Positions 1 to 5,335 of a stretch of 5,335 nt of DNA are shown one piece after another (position 1 is the stretch's first letter; every line of letters begins with the position of its first letter). This DNA comes from Lentisphaerota bacterium. Its GTDB lineage: Bacteria > Verrucomicrobiota > Kiritimatiellia > RFP12 > UBA3636. The stretch covers positions 1 to 5,335 of the forward strand of contig JALHHX010000151.1 in NCBI GenBank assembly GCA_022837245.1. The letters run 5' to 3'. The position numbers and the translations under genes are program-made. The notes under the pieces were generated by a model that was not told the DNA's origin, ran no database searches, and saw nothing but the letters and a program-made list of their open reading frames with translations.

Positions 1-184
1 CGCCCATCGCTTCAGCACCAAGTACCTGGACACCGAGACGGGCCTCTACTACTACGGCCGCCGCTTCTACGATCCGATCTGGGGCCGCTGGATCAACCGC
101 GATCCCATCGAGGAAGACGGTGGGCTCAACCTATATGCGTTCTGCGGGAATGATGCGGTGAATGCGATGGATCTGCTGGGGATG
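1..184 (+). repeat. RHS core direct repeat, copy 1
   Basis: This is the first of three collinear direct repeats encoding the RHS-associated core. It aligns without gaps with copy 2 at an offset of +1554 (TCGCTTCAGC at 7 and at 1561). It ends with the codon of M61, after which the sequence becomes tip-specific. It is the most divergent of the three at third codon positions and extends leftward out of the window. Confidence 0.85.
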
Positions 185-808
185 TGGAATTTAAAATTTA
201 GTTGGTTCTACACTGATGATGAAGAAATGAAAATCAAAGAAATTTTCAACGAACTGCCAGATCTTGTTGCTGACATGCAAAAACGTGCTAAGCAATGGCA
301 AGATGCATTGCCGGCTTTAACTAAATGTGGTTGCACAATCAAACCCCATATGGAATTAGAGCTTGACTATTTACAGAATATCCTAGATGGAGTTGCAAGA
401 GATCTATCTGATTCGAGTAAAGAACTGAAACTGTGCTTGAAGTCAATGTCTGATGTGGATGGGCTTGTACTCGCAGACAAAAATAAAAAGCCTAAAAATA
501 TAATTTACTTGTCAACTCATCCAGATCAAAATCTCCGTTCGAGACATGGGACTGATTGGATGGAAGTTAAGAGGACTATTTTTCATGAGTTGGCTCACAT
601 AGCTGGTATTGGTGATGAAAGAGACCTTGAATCACATAGTTTCTATTTTGCAAATGCACATAATCTAGCCCAGCTGCTTGAGTTTCCCAAGACTTTTCCT
701 ATGCGTCCTGTGTATTTTAAATGGTATAAGTGGTTTAATCTAAAAGGTAAAGAACAGCTGCACTACAAAAAATGGAAGAAAGAGGTCGACGGCTGGGAGG
801 TGCTGTAA
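2..808 (+). CDS. RHS-repeat protein C-terminus with HExxH metallopeptidase-like toxin tip (5' end outside window)
   Basis: The frame is open from the first bases, so this is the 3' part of a longer RHS gene. A GTG at 158 lies inside the core and is not a credible start. Visible residues 1-61 are the RHS-associated core: ETGLYYYGRRFYDPIWGRW, then a GGLNLYAF stretch ending NAMDLLGM, which corresponds to the family's DPxGL boundary with Pro replaced by Leu. Residues 62-268 form a variable, AT-richer tip. The tip carries HELAHIAGIGD at residues 195-205, matching the metzincin consensus HExxHxxGxxH/D: H195, H199 and D205 would bind zinc and E196 would be catalytic. Further His and Glu follow (E206, E210, H212, H220), so the third ligand is not certain. 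I infer a secreted or contact-delivered metalloprotease effector. I do not recognise the exact tip family. The next gene starts immediately after the stop and is the likely immunity partner. Confidence 0.88.
   Translation, partial: AHRFSTKYLDTETGLYYYGRRFYDPIWGRWINRDPIEEDGGLNLYAFCGNDAVNAMDLLGMWNLKFSWFYTDDEEMKIKEIFNELPDLVADMQKRAKQWQDALPALTKCGCTIKPHMELELDYLQNILDGVARDLSDSSKELKLCLKSMSDVDGLVLADKNKKPKNIIYLSTHPDQNLRSRHGTDWMEVKRTIFHELAHIAGIGDERDLESHSFYFANAHNLAQLLEFPKTFPMRPVYFKWYKWFNLKGKEQLHYKKWKKEVDGWEVL
795..800 (+). promoter_or_regulatory. Shine-Dalgarno inside the tip 3' end, for the 809 gene
   Basis: GGGAGG lies within the last codons of the metallopeptidase tip, 8 nt before the ATG at 809. The toxin stop TAA (806-808) directly abuts that ATG. 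This fixes the start of the downstream gene and suggests translational coupling from toxin to its presumed immunity gene. Confidence 0.75.
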
Positions 809-1282
809 ATGACTAAAAGGCGTTATCCATTTATAATTTCTTTAATGCTCGTAGTCATTCTAGGCGCATTGTTCCTATGGTGTTACAACAATCGCTTTGA
901 TTTCGATGCACATGTGGAACCGCCAATGGTTAGGGTAAGCCAAGATATCAATTGGATTTTATTATGCATTTACGATTTCGAAAAAGATGAGTTCTTCATC
1001 ACGAGAAATGCGGAAAACTATCTTGGGGAGTGCCTTAAGGCGTCGTACTCGTCACCTGAAATGCGTCTTGCAGGTGCGCGTGGATATTCCACAAACACCT
1101 GGACTTGGCTTGACCCATGGAAGACGCCATATGATGCCGAGGTTATTGGCGTCACGATGGAAACTAATGAGTTCAGAGCACTGTTTGGCACGAACATCAT
1201 TGCGCGGGTCTGGTCGTACGGTCCGAACAAGATGAATGAATATGGAGAAGGCGACGACATAGCTGAAGATATAAGGAATTAG
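809..1282 (+). CDS. Membrane-anchored GspG-like small protein, candidate immunity protein
   Basis: The product is 157 aa. The N-terminus is positively charged (MTKRR) and is followed by one hydrophobic membrane segment at about residues 8-25, so the rest probably faces the periplasm. The C-terminal part resembles the end of type II secretion major pseudopilin GspG: LDPWKTPY at 101-108 parallels the DPWGNPY motif, and VWSYGPN at 134-140 followed by GEGDDI at 146-151 parallels the Ser-x-Gly-x-Asp and acidic calcium-binding end. No prepilin peptidase site (G before FTLIE) is visible, so it is probably not an assembled pilin. Position directly after a toxin tip, with zero spacing and a good SD inside the toxin gene, is the classic placement of an immunity gene. 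That role is inference from context. Alternatively it is a cargo pseudopilin-like protein unrelated to immunity. Confidence 0.8.
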   Translation: MTKRRYPFIISLMLVVILGALFLWCYNNRFDFDAHVEPPMVRVSQDINWILLCIYDFEKDEFFITRNAENYLGECLKASYSSPEMRLAGARGYSTNTWTWLDPWKTPYDAEVIGVTMETNEFRALFGTNIIARVWSYGPNKMNEYGEGDDIAEDIRN

Positions 1283-1361
1283 TGGGCAATCAGAGCCAAT
1301 CTTTAAAACATTAAATAAGGGGTTGCCGGACTTTTGCAGTGCGTACGATGGTCGGAAATTG

Positions 1362-1396
1362 TACAATGCAAGCAGTTCAAGGGAGGCGTAACAAAT
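1362..1396 (+). promoter_or_regulatory. Shine-Dalgarno and possible -10 for the orphan RHS-SGNH gene
   Basis: AAGGGAGGC at 1379-1387 holds the SD core GGGAGG (1381-1386), 10 nt before the ATG at 1397, and decides that start over an upstream in-frame TTG at 1334. TACAAT at 1362-1367 could be a -10 hexamer, but I see no convincing -35 at the right distance. The SD is well supported; the promoter is weak. Confidence 0.5.
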
Positions 1397-2446
1397 ATGA
1401 CGTATGTGACCACAATGCAAAACACCAATCCTTGGCAGGGTGCAGACTCTGTCACGGCAGGTTGTGCCGTGTCGTATTCCCCAACGTTAGTGGCAGTGCG
1501 TAATCACGACGCTTTCGGAAGCATAACGTATCAGAACGGCGGTATAAACATCTTCCGTTATCGCTTCAGCACGAAGTTCTTCGATCACGAAACGGGTCTG
1601 TACTACTACGGCCGCCGCTTCTACGACCCAATCTGGGGCCGCTGGATAAACCGCGACCCCATCGAGGAGCAGGGCGGACTGAATTTGTATGTTTTCGTTG
1701 CGAACAACCCGGTTAACGCATGGGATGTCTTTGGGCTGGCAGAAGCGGCGACATTGTATCGCATTCATGCCATAGGTGACTCAATGACCTACGGTGTCAG
1801 AACTGTGACGAATCCGTTCCCTGGCCCTGGACAGGACGCTAGTGACTCCAAAAATCAAGGCTGGCGTGTCTATCTTGAAAACAGCCTCGCGGAGTGGGGA
1901 AAGAACAACAATGCTGTTTTTGAATTCATGGGAAAACAGGGGCAGAGGGCGGGAGATATTCCTCACGACGGTTATCCCGGCAACAAGGCTTCTGACATAA
2001 GGGACAGAATCAAGGATGGGAGAGTCATCTGCGAGGACGCCGACATCTATATTCTGCTAATCGGAATGAATGATGCTCTTGCAATATCCAAACATGTTGG
2101 CGAGAAAGGATGGAAGGCAAAGCATGTTCCCTTTTCTACAAAAGCAATTGATGAAATTGCGGCTGCTATCACTGCTGATGAGCCACTTCTCTTCTTGCAG
2201 GGAACTCTTCCCTTGGTCACCAACAAGATTAAGAAGGATTATGTGGCTGCCAATGTCAACGAAGTTATCAAGAAGCACCTCAACCCTCACATTCGGAAAA
2301 CCGGAGCCGTCATATATGAGTTAGAGGGGCTTTTCGAGGATGCCAGCATGACAGACGATGGCTATCATTTCAGTGATGTTGGCAACAAGAAGGTGGCGGG
2401 GATCCTTAAAGCCAAGATAATCGCAAAGCTAAGCAGTAAGAAGTGA
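1397..2446 (+). CDS. Orphan RHS C-terminus with SGNH/GDSL hydrolase tip
   Basis: The product is 349 aa from the ATG at 1397, which has an SD. Residues 1-37 are not recognised. Residues ~38-52 (DAFGSITYQNGG) start the match to the downstream RHS copy. Residues 53-114 are the RHS core, ending NAWDVFGL. From ~115 the protein is an SGNH hydrolase with all four blocks visible: GDSMTYG (nucleophile S129), YPGN (G195, oxyanion hole), GMND (N225, oxyanion hole) and DDGYH (D321 and H324). Such enzymes hydrolyse esters of lipids, peptidoglycan acetyl groups or carbohydrates; the substrate cannot be read from sequence. There is no long YD-repeat shell and no signal peptide, so it is either a stand-alone expressed piece or a donor cassette recombined onto a full RHS gene. 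The candidate immunity gene follows after 9 bases. Confidence 0.88.
   Translation: MTYVTTMQNTNPWQGADSVTAGCAVSYSPTLVAVRNHDAFGSITYQNGGINIFRYRFSTKFFDHETGLYYYGRRFYDPIWGRWINRDPIEEQGGLNLYVFVANNPVNAWDVFGLAEAATLYRIHAIGDSMTYGVRTVTNPFPGPGQDASDSKNQGWRVYLENSLAEWGKNNNAVFEFMGKQGQRAGDIPHDGYPGNKASDIRDRIKDGRVICEDADIYILLIGMNDALAISKHVGEKGWKAKHVPFSTKAIDEIAAAITADEPLLFLQGTLPLVTNKIKKDYVAANVNEVIKKHLNPHIRKTGAVIYELEGLFEDASMTDDGYHFSDVGNKKVAGILKAKIIAKLSSKK
1508..1738 (+). repeat. RHS core direct repeat, copy 2
   Basis: This copy matches copy 3 without gaps at an offset of +3260 from about 1508, and copy 1 at -1554. In the best block, 1616-1659 equals 4876-4919 except for one base (G1637 versus A4897). Recognisable homology stops abruptly 5' of 1508, where the orphan gene has unrelated sequence, and 3' of 1738, where the SGNH tip begins. 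Confidence 0.85.
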
Positions 2447-2455
2447 GAGTTGAGA

Positions 2456-3211
2456 ATGGATAAACTTATTCCTATCTTCGTGGCTGTTGCACTGCTTGAT
2501 GTTGGGTGTATGTCATATACCGGCAATCAAGCAAGACCTGATTTGGGACCTCGGCTTGCATTCAAAGAGGGGGCTCTATGGGGATACAAGACTCAATCTG
2601 GGGATATTGCGGTTAACCCTCAGTTTATTGCAGCAGGAGAGAACTGGGCATACGGATATGCGTGGGTAGAAACGAGAAGTTGCCCCGACCTTTTGCAGGA
2701 GTTCTGCGGTAACTTCATTGATTCATCAGGCAATCTTCTACTGACAAACCATGTTCATAGCATACTGTCAGAACCGTGGATGCTGAATGACGAGCCTGTT
2801 TTTCGCGAGGGGTTCGCATTTGTCAGGGCTATACCCGATGGAGGCATCATGTGTATTGATACGAACGGACATCCCATACCTCTCCATAAGCAGCTTGGTC
2901 TATTTGAAGAGTACGAATGGAGCCTGTTTCGTTACCGATTCATAGAAGGGCGAGCCATTGTTAAAGTGCGAGACAAGGGATTTGGCGTTATCAATTCCGA
3001 CCAGATGATAATACTTGAACCGAGCAAGTCCATCAGCTGGCTGGAGGCCAAGCGATATGCGTGGCCGTCAATGTCGAACTCACAATCATCTCCTACCCCC
3101 AATCCACCCAAGCAGGACTGGGACAGCAAGGACAGCTACATCATGAAGTCGCGGACTCCAGAGGGCACCGAGAAAGGGGAGAAAAGCCGGGGGACAGGAG
3201 AGGGGAGGTAG
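2456..3211 (+). CDS. WG-repeat lipoprotein, candidate immunity to the SGNH tip
   Basis: The product is 251 aa from the ATG at 2456; an in-frame TTG at 2450 is less likely. Residues 4-17 are hydrophobic and followed by C18. The lipobox LDVGC has Gly at -1 but an unusual Asp at -3, so lipidation is plausible, not certain. The body shows WG-type beta repeats (PF14903-like): GALWGYKTQSGDIAVNPQF at 39-57 ending AYGYAWV, then FIDSSGNLLL near 87-96, FREGFAFV at 116-123 with IDTNGHPIP, and FIEGRAIVKV at 162-171 with FGVIN. The tail after ~205 is Ser/Pro-rich and then Lys/Glu/Gly/Arg-rich, probably disordered. It starts 9 bases after the SGNH toxin stop, with only a weak SD (AGTGAG). An exported, membrane-anchored protein fits neutralisation of an esterase acting in the envelope, as known for several phospholipase effector-immunity pairs. 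Immunity here is inferred from position. Confidence 0.8.
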   Translation: MDKLIPIFVAVALLDVGCMSYTGNQARPDLGPRLAFKEGALWGYKTQSGDIAVNPQFIAAGENWAYGYAWVETRSCPDLLQEFCGNFIDSSGNLLLTNHVHSILSEPWMLNDEPVFREGFAFVRAIPDGGIMCIDTNGHPIPLHKQLGLFEEYEWSLFRYRFIEGRAIVKVRDKGFGVINSDQMIILEPSKSISWLEAKRYAWPSMSNSQSSPTPNPPKQDWDSKDSYIMKSRTPEGTEKGEKSRGTGEGR

Positions 3212-3354
3212 TCCGAAAGTGCCGATAAAACCGTCGGAGAGTAGAGAAAAAAGAGTCTTACCAGCAATGCTATTCGCGATTCGGCTGCTTGTCCTAATTG
3301 TGTTCTCTCATTCTATGGGAATGCTGCGCATCTTTGTTTTAGTAGGGGGATGCG

Positions 3355-3385
3355 TCAGGGTCAACCCTGAAAACAGGAAATCAGG
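3355..3385. repeat. Nested short palindromes upstream of the RAYT start
   Basis: TCAGGGT at 3355-3361 and ACCCTGA at 3364-3370 form a perfect 7-bp inverted repeat around CA. Overlapping it, CCTG at 3366-3369 and CAGG at 3374-3377 form a second hairpin, and CCTGA (3366-3370) can also pair with TCAGG (3381-3385). Clustered small imperfect palindromes next to a REP-associated transposase start suggest the flank of a RAYT/REP-type element. An operator is an alternative. No T-run follows, so it is not an obvious terminator. Confidence 0.5.
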
Positions 3386-3387
3386 TT

Positions 3388-3423
3388 TTGCGCTTAGTCC
3401 CGCCACCATGGTATAGTAGTCGT
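3388..3423 (+). promoter_or_regulatory. Putative promoter giving a near-leaderless transcript
   Basis: TATAGT at 3412-3417 matches the -10 consensus at 5 of 6 positions. TTGCGC at 3388-3393 is a weak -35 (3 of 6) with an 18-bp spacer. The expected transcription start falls at or next to the ATG at 3424. No Shine-Dalgarno is present before that ATG, in line with leaderless expression. The region probably belongs to the original transposase gene. The whole spacer 3212-3423 otherwise holds no gene I can support. Confidence 0.4.
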
Positions 3424-3489
3424 ATGGCTATAAGACTTCACTTACAGTTCCCTGAAGCCGTATATCACGTGATGTTCTGCGGCAACGGA
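3424..3489 (+). mobile_element. N-terminal remnant of a REP-associated (RAYT, Y1/IS200-like) transposase
   Basis: The first codons read MAIRLHLQFPEAVYHVM followed by a GNG end. This matches the conserved beginning of RAYT-type transposases (MARPLRIE-PGAVYHV--RGN). The downstream HUH catalytic motif and the Tyr helix are absent because the frame switches to RHS sequence after about residue 21. It is therefore a 5' fragment that now supplies the start codon and upstream region to the RHS ORF. Identification rests on about 20 residues. The nested palindromes just upstream agree with it. Confidence 0.6.
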
Positions 3490-5335
3490 CTCCTTCGGAG
3501 CAGCCGTTCGACACACAACCTGACCTCCACCCGCGCGTACGATGCCCTTGGTCGTCAGGTCTCCGCCCGGACCAACGCCAACGGCTCTGTTTCCCGCTAC
3601 TTCCACAGCTCCGGCGGGAAGCTGCTGCGGGAAGAGCATCCCCCCGGCACGGACGATGTCTCCTACGACTACGACGCCCATGGAAACCAGATAGTTGCGG
3701 AATCGGCGGATTTCCGCTATGACTACTTCTACGACAGCCAAAAACTCCGCCGCGATGCCGAGCACGTGATCAACGGCGGCATGGCAAGCTCCATTCTGCG
3801 GCGCTATGATTCCACTGGCCGCGATGCGGGTTTCACCGCGTACATCGGGGCGAGTGCCACGCAGGACGTGCACAAGGCATACGACTCCCTCGGCCGCCTC
3901 GAATCCATATCCGCCATCGTCGGCTCCGCCGCGCCCATCGCCGTCACGAACCACTACGACGGCTCCCGCCACGTAGGCTACTCTGTCCATGCAGGCAACT
4001 GCATCGTCATCCGCGAGGTCGTGTACGGCCAGAACCGCGACGTCATCGAGAGCGTGATCAACAGCGTCGTCACCAACGGGGTCACGAATATCGTATCCCG
4101 CTACGACTACGTCTACGACGCCGCCCGCCGTCGCACGCGTAGGGTTGACGCGTTCGCCTCTGCGGTCTCCACGAACAGCTTCGGCTACGACAGCCGCTCG
4201 CAGCTGGTCTCGGCGATGTTCGGCCCTACGCACTACGGCTATTGGATGACGCCTTACGGAAACAGAACTTATTCCTCAGGGCCATCTGCAACCTCCTACA
4301 CCCCCAACGGCCTCAACCAGTACGACGCCGTAAACGGCACCGCGCCCGTCTACGATGCGGATGGGAACCTCCTCTCCATCCCGGGACGCATGGCGATGGG
4401 GTACGACGCCAAGAACCAGCTCACGTACGTCTCCAACGCCACATGGCGTGTCTGGAACACGTACGACCACCTGGGTCGGCGGATAAAGAAGCGAACCCAG
4501 ACGCCGGGCGCGTATGGAAGCACTTACACGTACACCTACCTCTACGACGGATGGAACATGATCGCCGAGACCATCAACACGGCGGCTCCTCGTCATTATC
4601 TCTGGGGGCTGGATCTGAGCGGCACGGAACAGGGAGCCGGCGGTGTTGGAGGGTTGCTTGGGTTCACGCTTGGCACGACCTGGTTTATACCGCTGTACGA
4701 CGCGAACGGGAACGTCACCGGCTACGTGAGCGCGAACACAGGCAAGCCGGCCAAGCAGTTCGAATACGACGCCTTTGGAAACATCACCTACCAAAATAGC
4801 TCGCCAAATATCTTCAGGTATCGCTTCAGCACCAAGTTCTTTGATCACGAAACGGGTCTTTGCTACTACGGCCGTCGCTTCTACGACCCAATCTGGAGCC
4901 GCTGGATAAACCGCGACCCGGTCGAAGAGGATGGCGGACTGAATCTCTATGCCTTCTGCGGAAATGATGGGGTTAATACAGTAGATGTGCTTGGAATGCT
5001 GCCAGAAATTGAATCGGGATCACATTGCATTGTGGTTTGTGATCGACCTGTCAGCAATTTTCCGCTTGCCAATCATTATGCCTTAGAGCGATGGGTAGGC
5101 TGCTGTCCAAAAGAGAAGGAAGAGATAGATATTGAAAAATGGACAGAAAAGTACTCTGTGGCTCGACTTGATAAAATGGAACTGCTAAGCCGACCTGGAA
5201 ACAAGGCGTGGAAATGGGATGGATCTTCATGGAAGTACGTTGATATTAATGTTTCAGTAATCTATTATGGTTTTCCAGAAGGCCATTTGGAGAATAAAAA
5301 AGCCGCAACGATTGTGGCTGGCAATAGAACTACTA
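3424..5335 (+). CDS. Chimeric RAYT-N-terminus/RHS-repeat protein with unrecognised tip (3' end outside window)
   Basis: One frame is open from 3424 to the right edge: 637 codons, no stop; the preceding in-frame stop is at 3343-3345. Residues 1-21 look like a RAYT start. From ~25 the sequence is RHS, with YD-type repeats such as YDALGR (39), YDYDAHGN (81), YDSTGR (128), YDSLGRL (153), YDYVYDAARR (227), YDADGN (310), YDAKNQL (327) and YDHLGRR (347). YDANGN at 425 and YDAFGN at 448 lead into the RHS core (464-524). A tip starts after VDVLGM and runs at least 113 residues; it is AT-richer and Cys-containing (C534, C539, CC at 561-562), and I recognise no family. There is no signal peptide or N-terminal delivery domain, and the YD shell is shorter than in full-length RHS proteins, so this is probably a displaced, 5'-truncated RHS segment. 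Core substitutions Y to C at 480 and G to S at 492 may signal relaxed selection. Confidence 0.8.
   Translation, partial: MAIRLHLQFPEAVYHVMFCGNGLLRSSRSTHNLTSTRAYDALGRQVSARTNANGSVSRYFHSSGGKLLREEHPPGTDDVSYDYDAHGNQIVAESADFRYDYFYDSQKLRRDAEHVINGGMASSILRRYDSTGRDAGFTAYIGASATQDVHKAYDSLGRLESISAIVGSAAPIAVTNHYDGSRHVGYSVHAGNCIVIREVVYGQNRDVIESVINSVVTNGVTNIVSRYDYVYDAARRRTRRVDAFASAVSTNSFGYDSRSQLVSAMFGPTHYGYWMTPYGNRTYSSGPSATSYTPNGLNQYDAVNGTAPVYDADGNLLSIPGRMAMGYDAKNQLTYVSNATWRVWNTYDHLGRRIKKRTQTPGAYGSTYTYTYLYDGWNMIAETINTAAPRHYLWGLDLSGTEQGAGGVGGLLGFTLGTTWFIPLYDANGNVTGYVSANTGKPAKQFEYDAFGNITYQNSSPNIFRYRFSTKFFDHETGLCYYGRRFYDPIWSRWINRDPVEEDGGLNLYAFCGNDGVNTVDVLGMLPEIESGSHCIVVCDRPVSNFPLANHYALERWVGCCPKEKEEIDIEKWTEKYSVARLDKMELLSRPGNKAWKWDGSSWKYVDINVSVIYYGFPEGHLENKKAATIVAGNRTT
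3484..3508. repeat. Interrupted palindrome at the RAYT/RHS junction
   Basis: AACGG (3484-3488) pairs with CCGTT (3504-3508), and inside it CTCC (3490-3493) pairs with GGAG (3497-3500) around a TTC loop, leaving a small asymmetric internal loop. It sits exactly where RAYT-like codons give way to RHS-like codons, so it may mark the breakpoint or be a REP-like hairpin. Chance in GC-rich DNA cannot be excluded. Confidence 0.35.
4768..4998 (+). repeat. RHS core direct repeat, copy 3
   Basis: This copy is gaplessly collinear with copy 2 (offset 3260) and closer to it than to copy 1. Shared choices include AAACGGGTCT and a TGGATAAACC stretch where copy 1 has synonymous differences. It ends at the VDVLGM codons, then the unrecognised tip begins. 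Unlike copy 2, its homology to RHS continues upstream into a long YD-repeat region. Confidence 0.85.

Noticed and set aside
158..808. GTG at 158 as the start of an independent 216-aa gene
   Set aside because: The frame is open upstream to the window edge and codes for the RHS core; there is no start context at 158.
1283..1333. Terminator after the GspG-like gene
   Set aside because: I find no stem followed by a T-run in this stretch.
1323..1391. Frame reading LPDFCSAYDGRKLYNASSSREA to a stop, which could be a relic of an older gene end
   Set aside because: Only about 22 codons without a recognisable family; it cannot be told from chance.
1052..1420. Antisense ORF of 122 aa over the GspG-like gene
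   Set aside because: It crosses two sense genes, has no domain and lies opposite a well-supported CDS.
3219..3416. Small ORF of 65 aa from a GTG with an SD-like AGGGGAGG 10 nt upstream and a hydrophobic middle
   Set aside because: The SD-like run is part of the purine-rich end of the preceding gene, the 3' half overlaps the palindromes and promoter of the RAYT fragment, and the protein matches nothing I recognise.
3442..4233. Long antisense ORF of 263 aa
   Set aside because: It is antisense to the YD-repeat region, Val/Ala/Asp-repetitive in composition, and explained by codon bias of the GC-rich sense frame.
4242..4848. Overlapping ORFs on both strands (185 aa and 190 aa)
   Set aside because: Both are shadows of the RHS frame, with Arg/His-rich or Val/Arg-rich composition and no recognisable domain.
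1..5335. CRISPR array, tRNA, rRNA or phage integration site
   Set aside because: There are no short regularly spaced repeats, no cloverleaf-like sequence and no integrase; the only long repeats are the RHS core copies.

Overview
The window is an accessory locus of RHS/YD-repeat polymorphic toxins, with every gene on the + strand. I see no housekeeping gene, so taxonomy is weak. The core wording (GLYYYGRRFYDPIWGRW, then GGLNLYAF) and a GspG-like small membrane protein recall RHS islands of Verrucomicrobiota/Kiritimatiellota-type bacteria. That is an impression from family knowledge, not something the window proves. The RHS core DNA is visibly GC-rich, while the toxin tips and small downstream genes are AT-richer, the usual pattern for RHS tip exchange.

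Module 1 (2-1282): the 3' end of an RHS gene that enters from the left. About 61 residues of conserved RHS core are followed by a ~207-residue tip with a metzincin-like HExxHxxGxxD zinc motif. A 157-aa single-pass membrane protein with a GspG-pseudopilin-like C-terminus starts directly after the stop codon and is the positional candidate for its immunity protein.

Module 2 (1397-3211): a short orphan RHS C-terminus with its own ATG and Shine-Dalgarno. It has a short unrecognised N-terminus, ~75 residues of RHS core, then a complete SGNH/GDSL hydrolase tip. Nine bases later begins a WG-repeat protein with a lipoprotein-like signal, the candidate immunity protein. An envelope-directed esterase/lipase paired with an envelope-anchored protector would make sense.

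Module 3 (3212-5335): a ~210-bp spacer with short palindromes and a promoter-like -10 abutting an ATG. That ATG begins ~21 codons resembling the N-terminus of a REP-associated (RAYT, Y1/IS200-like) transposase. The reading frame then continues without a stop into a long GC-rich YD-repeat region, an RHS core and an unrecognised AT-rich tip cut by the window end. This ORF is open from 3424 to the right edge (637 complete codons).

The three RHS core segments (about 1-184, 1508-1738, 4768-4998) are collinear direct repeats. Each precedes a completely different tip, so they look like recombination anchors for swapping tips. The most unusual points are the RAYT-RHS in-frame chimera, the pseudopilin-like candidate immunity protein, the SGNH/WG-lipoprotein pair, and the unrecognised third tip.
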